The notes under the pieces are model-generated. The model saw nothing but the letters and a program-made list of their open reading frames with translations. It searched no databases and was not told the DNA's origin. This document shows, in pieces, positions 60,753-64,000 of a DNA stretch of 64,000 bases. This DNA is from Dactylosporangium sucinum (GTDB taxonomy: Bacteria; Actinomycetota; Actinomycetes; Mycobacteriales; Micromonosporaceae). Both the position numbers and the translations under genes were made by a program. The stretch is taken from assembly GCF_014647515.1 (NCBI RefSeq), contig NZ_BMPI01000008.1:43429-107428 (forward strand). The letters are read 5' to 3'. Numbering within the stretch: position 1 is the stretch's first letter; the number at the start of each line of letters is the position of its first letter.

Positions 60753-63287
60753 ATGCTGCGAACAACTTTCGCCGGACTCCGCGCGCACAAGCTGCGGCTG
60801 CTGCTGACTGCCACGGCAATCATGATCGGTGTCGGGTTCCTGGCCGGCACGCTGGTGTATGGCGACACGGCCAAGGCGGCGTTCTTCGACGACCTGGCGC
60901 GCGCCGCCAAGAACGTCGACGCCTCGGTCGGCACCTCCAACGCGGTCAGCTTCGCCGAGACCTCGCGGCGTCTCGACGACGGCATCCTCGACGACGTGCG
61001 GGCGGTGCCCGGCGTCGCGCACGCCGACGGCCGGATGGCCGAGCGGCTGCCCATGCTCGACCCGAAGGGCCGGCTCATCTCCAACCTGGGCCGGATCGGC
61101 TGGGCGCTGTCGACGCCCGGCGACGGGCACCTGTCGATGTATGACGTCGGCGCGGGCCGCCTGCCCGCCCGCCCCGGCGAGGTCGCGATCGACGACACGA
61201 CCGCCGAGATCTACGGCTTCAAGGTCGGGCAGCGCGTCTCCGTCGTCGGGCCCGACCAGCAGCCGGTCGCCCTGGACCTGGTCGGGATCATGGACCTCGG
61301 GGCCAACAAGCGGTTCGCGGGCCTGACCGTCGCCGCGCTCACCCCGGCCGACATGCGCACGCTGACCGGTGCCGACGGCTACGCCGAGGTGGTCGTCTCC
61401 GCCTCGCCCGGCGTCACCCAGCGCGAGCTCGCCGACCGCCTCCAGTCGAAGCTCGGCGGCCGGGCGCGGGTGCTGACCGGCGACGAGGTGCGGGCCGACT
61501 ACGCGGTGGCCGCGGCGAAGTACGTCGACGGGTTCCTCGTCGTCATCTTCGGCTTCGGCCTCATCGCGCTCGCCGTCTCGGTGTTCGTCATCTACAACAC
61601 GTTCGCCATCCTGGTCGCCCAGCGGGTCCGCGAGCTGGCCCTGCTGCGCTGCGTCGGCGCCTCGCGGCCGCAGATCTTCGGCTCGGTCGTGCTCGAGGCG
61701 GTCGTCGTCGGCGTCGTCGCCTCGCTGGGCGGGCTGCTCGTGAGCACCGTCGTGGGCGAGGGCCTGCTCATCGGCCGCAACACGGTCGGCAGCGGGGTGC
61801 GCGTCGACCGGCTCATCGTCACCCCGACGACGGTCCTGGTCGGCGTGTGCGCCGGCACGTTCTTCACCGTCGTCGCCTCGCTCCTGCCCGCCGTCACCGC
61901 CTCCCGCATCCCGCCGCTGGCCGCGCTGCGCGCCACCACCCTGGAGGCCGCCGTCCCCGGTCGCCGCCCGCTGCGCACGATCGTCGCCGGGGTGATCGCC
62001 GCCGGCGGCGGCCTGCTCATGCTGTTCGGCACCCGGGTCCCCGGCTTCAACGGCGTGCCCATCGTCTTCGCCGGCGCGATCGCGGTCTTCACCGGCATCG
62101 TGATCGCCTCGCCGCTCATCGTCTCCCGCCTGACCTCCTGGGCCGGCTGGCTCCCGGCCCGCCTCCTGGGCGCCCCGGCCCGCCTGGCCGTCACCAACGC
62201 CCTGCGCAACCCGAAGCGCGTCGCCGCCACCACCAGCGCCCTCATGATCGGCCTGGCCCTCATGAGCGTCTTCAGCGTGCTGCTGGCCACCGCCCGCGCC
62301 CAGGCCGAGCAGGAGCTCGACGAGAACTTCGCGGTCGACTACATCATCAGCGGCGTCTACACCCCCGGCGGCCAGGCCCGCCGCGTCCCGCTCGCGGTGG
62401 CCGAGGTGCTCCGCTCCCACAGCGAGCTGGCCGCCGTCGCCGCGGCCCGTAGCCGCGACGCCGACGTGGGCGGCCGGCGCGCCGAGGTCTGGTCGATGGA
62501 GCCCGGCGCCCTGGACACGGTCCTGCGCCCGGAGATCACGGCCGGCTCGGCGGCGGCCCTGCAGCCCGGCACGGTCGCCCTGAACCGCTTCTTCGCCGAC
62601 GCGATCGGCGCCCGCGTGGGCTCCTCGGTGGAGGTCCGCTCCCGCACCCTGCGCGTGGCCGCCCTCTACGACGACGCCCCGATGGACGGCCAGGCCCTGG
62701 TCGACTGGAGCGACTACGCGGCCATCTTCGGCACCGGCGACCCCGACCAGGTCCTGGTCAAGGCGGCCAGGGGGGTGAGCCCCGAGGCGTCCCGCGCGGC
62801 GGTGGACGCGTCGCTGTCCTCGGCCCCGCTGACCCAGGTCTCCAGTCAGGCCGAGTGGCGCGCAAGGGTGACGGGCACGCTGGACGAGCAGCTGGGCGTC
62901 TTCTCGGCCCTGCTGGGCATGTCGATTGTGATCGGCCTGACGGGCATCGCCAACACGCTGGCGCTGTCGGTCCTGGAGCGCACCCGCGAGTCGGCCCTGC
63001 TGCGGGCGCTGGGCCTGTCCCGCGGCCAGCTGCGGGGAATGCTGGTCCTGGAGGCCATGCTGATGGCCGTGGTGGGCGCGGTGGTGGGCGTCGGCTTCGG
63101 CGTCCTCGTGGGGGTGGCGGCGTCGGTCGGCCTGATCCGGCAGTATGGTCACGGCCACCCCGTCCTGCCGTACGGACAACTGCTCCTGTACGTGGCCCTG
63201 GCCGCCGTGGCCGGCGCCGTGGCCGCCCTGCTGCCGGCCCGCCGAGCGGCAAAGACCGAGGTGGCAGCGGTGATGGCAGCGGACTGA
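60753..63287 (+). CDS. FtsX/MacB-type ABC transporter permease
   Basis: 844 residues with the usual tandem FtsX layout. N-terminal helix (LLLTATAIMIGVGFLAGTLV), an outer MacB-like core domain, and a three-helix FtsX block (FLVVIFGFGLIALAVSVFVI, LALLRCVGASRPQIFGSVVL). Then linker helices, a second outer domain (about 530-690) and a C-terminal FtsX block (GLTGIANTLALSVLERTRES, LLRALGLSRGQLRGMLVLEA). It lacks the paired cysteines of the permeases at 15994-30152, so it is a different subfamily. No ATPase gene is adjacent in the window. Probable leaderless start at 60753. Confidence 0.88.
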   Translation: MLRTTFAGLRAHKLRLLLTATAIMIGVGFLAGTLVYGDTAKAAFFDDLARAAKNVDASVGTSNAVSFAETSRRLDDGILDDVRAVPGVAHADGRMAERLPMLDPKGRLISNLGRIGWALSTPGDGHLSMYDVGAGRLPARPGEVAIDDTTAEIYGFKVGQRVSVVGPDQQPVALDLVGIMDLGANKRFAGLTVAALTPADMRTLTGADGYAEVVVSASPGVTQRELADRLQSKLGGRARVLTGDEVRADYAVAAAKYVDGFLVVIFGFGLIALAVSVFVIYNTFAILVAQRVRELALLRCVGASRPQIFGSVVLEAVVVGVVASLGGLLVSTVVGEGLLIGRNTVGSGVRVDRLIVTPTTVLVGVCAGTFFTVVASLLPAVTASRIPPLAALRATTLEAAVPGRRPLRTIVAGVIAAGGGLLMLFGTRVPGFNGVPIVFAGAIAVFTGIVIASPLIVSRLTSWAGWLPARLLGAPARLAVTNALRNPKRVAATTSALMIGLALMSVFSVLLATARAQAEQELDENFAVDYIISGVYTPGGQARRVPLAVAEVLRSHSELAAVAAARSRDADVGGRRAEVWSMEPGALDTVLRPEITAGSAAALQPGTVALNRFFADAIGARVGSSVEVRSRTLRVAALYDDAPMDGQALVDWSDYAAIFGTGDPDQVLVKAARGVSPEASRAAVDASLSSAPLTQVSSQAEWRARVTGTLDEQLGVFSALLGMSIVIGLTGIANTLALSVLERTRESALLRALGLSRGQLRGMLVLEAMLMAVVGAVVGVGFGVLVGVAASVGLIRQYGHGHPVLPYGQLLLYVALAAVAGAVAALLPARRAAKTEVAAVMAAD

Positions 63288-63395
63288 CCGACGGCGCGAC
63301 CAGATCTTTCCCACGATCATGAGACGGCCGGCGTTTGAGCGCCCTACTGCCTCCGTCGCGCCAGCCGCGTGCCCGACGTGCCCAGGGCGTCCTTC

Positions 63396-63430
63396 CGGAT
63401 ATGTCCGGCGCTGCGCGCCTGACATATCCG
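63396..63430. repeat. 10-bp inverted repeat
   Basis: CGGATATGTC (63396-63405) and GACATATCCG (63421-63430), perfect arms with a 15-base loop, about 110 bp after the permease stop. GACATATCCGACAT here is also found in the centre of family B copy 2. Confidence 0.7.
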
Positions 63431-63563
63431 ACATTTCGGTTATGTCCCCCAGCGTGCAGACCACGCATCCGCGCACGCCGCCGGCGGGAGGGGTTTCGCG
63501 GGACGGCCCGCCGCAGCGGCTCATGACGCTTCTATAGAGGTGGTGATCGAGCCCGGGGTTTCG

Positions 63564-63615
63564 TGATCGATGGAGAATTCTGGCTGTCATGGCGACCGGA
63601 ACTCTCCATTGATCA
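63564..63615. repeat. Inverted repeat family A, copy 4 (diverged)
   Basis: TGATCGATGGAGAATTCTGG pairs with CCGGAACTCTCCATTGATCA (16-17 of 20 positions). The loop keeps CTGTCATGGCGA as in other copies. AAGGG/CCCTT of the consensus has become ATGGA/TCCAT in both arms, a compensatory change that keeps the stem. Confidence 0.7.
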
Positions 63616-63923
63616 TGGGCTGGTCCGCGGTGATCGGCGTTTCCGGTGATCACCGTGGACCGGGCCGCCTCTCCTTGAGCTTGGCGGGTGGGGATAAAAC
63701 GCCCAAAGGTGCGTTCAGGCCCGGAAAGCCTTGAGGGGGAGCGGCAGCAAGACCACAGGTCGACTCGCGGCGGTGGTGTGTGTGACCTTTTCCGCAGCGT
63801 GTTGGGCCCCCGCGGCGGAGAGTGGTTGAGCCGGCTTCACTGCCTGGGCTTTTTCCGACATTTCCCCCACCCCCGGCTCCAGAATGCGCACGGTAGGTGA
63901 CGCTTTTCACCGCCACTCCGAAC

Positions 63924-63940
63924 CTACTCATGAGTAGCAT
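63924..63940. promoter_or_regulatory. 14-bp perfect palindrome overlapping a -10-like hexamer
   Basis: CTACTCATGAGTAG (63924-63937) is perfectly palindromic. It overlaps TAGCAT (63935-63940), a TANNNT hexamer, so a repressor or activator could act there. The downstream gene would begin beyond the window. Confidence 0.4.
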
Positions 63941-64000
63941 TCGGGTGGCGGCCCTGTTACCGCGCGGGCTGAGCCGTAACGTGGGGCGCAAGTCTCCCGC

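Larger units (their letters stand above)
63288..64000. other. Gene-free end of window with inverted repeats
   Basis: No frame here has convincing codon bias or motifs. It contains a 10-bp inverted repeat (63396-63430), family A copy 4 (63564-63615), and a palindrome with promoter-like hexamer (63924-63940). The sequence after 63945 is G+C-rich and may be the 5' untranslated region of a gene starting beyond 64000. Confidence 0.6.

Noticed and set aside
63650..63991. 113-codon minus-strand open frame near the window end
   Set aside because: No ribosome site, no codon bias and no recognisable motif; better explained as untranslated DNA.
63941..64000. Riboswitch (for example cyclic-di-AMP or cobalamin type) in the terminal G+C-rich segment
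   Set aside because: A structured leader is possible, but too little sequence is present and no conserved core could be matched.

Overview
The window is chromosomal DNA of a high-G+C (roughly 70% or more) actinobacterium. FilP/Scy-type coiled-coil cytoskeletal proteins, a crotonyl-CoA carboxylase/reductase, an isobutyryl-CoA mutase, the 180-kDa NAD-glutamate dehydrogenase, a mycobacterial-type IlvG, leaderless-type promoters and GTG/TTG starts point to a filamentous actinomycete. Micromonosporaceae (Actinoplanes/Dactylosporangium-like) is my best guess, but this is inference. No phage, integrase, transposase, CRISPR, rRNA or tRNA gene was seen.

Layout. (1) 1-6804: a glycan/deoxysugar locus read outward from a divergent promoter region. 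Leftward are an epimerase, a methyltransferase, a glycosyltransferase and a flippase (cut by the window edge). Rightward are a sugar C-methyltransferase, a sugar-1-phosphate nucleotidyltransferase and a LmbE deacetylase. (2) 6899-11526: a membrane-anchored beta-helix protein and two coiled-coil cytoskeletal proteins (FilP-like and a longer Scy/DivIVA-like one). (3) 11748-15936: acyl-CoA metabolism (crotonyl-CoA carboxylase/reductase, methylmalonyl-CoA epimerase, thiolase, MeaB). The mutase subunit IcmA follows at 22407. (4) 15994-20518 and 24166-31021: two paralogous ABC operons with very large FtsX-type permeases; they flank an Asp23-family gene and icmA. (5) 31026-38605: a thioredoxin/TPR protein, an arginase-fold protein with a long acidic tail, and NAD-glutamate dehydrogenase. 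(6) 38800-46652: a lipoprotein PBP, NagZ, a ROK regulator with a clear palindromic operator, an ABC-2 type exporter and a lone ABC ATPase. (7) 47091-54955: enoyl-CoA hydratase, a small membrane protein, two tandem membrane-anchored Hsp70-like proteins, IlvG and a HAD phosphatase. (8) 55007-60719: a phospholipid cluster (phospholipase D, double PAP2 phosphatase, DUF1206, diacylglycerol kinase) plus small membrane proteins. (9) 60753-63287: an FtsX/MacB-type permease, then about 0.7 kb without a convincing gene.

How the genes work together. Region 3 plus IcmA would connect acetyl-CoA, crotonyl-CoA, ethylmalonyl-CoA, butyryl-CoA and isobutyryl-CoA. A shared 11-bp motif, ATCGTTCAGGT, lies in the thiolase/epimerase divergent promoter and in the icmA promoter, which suggests joint control. 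The lipid cluster could form a PA-DAG-PA cycle. PBP and NagZ both belong to cell-wall turnover.

Noteworthy structure. There are several intergenic inverted-repeat families: one with four copies, one with two copies embedded in degenerate tandem repeats, and a 166-bp nested MITE-like repeat. A four-fold tandem array of start codons with ATGA/GTGA overlaps precedes a 93-codon membrane gene. Two ABC ATPases carry an AbrB-like beta-hairpin tail.
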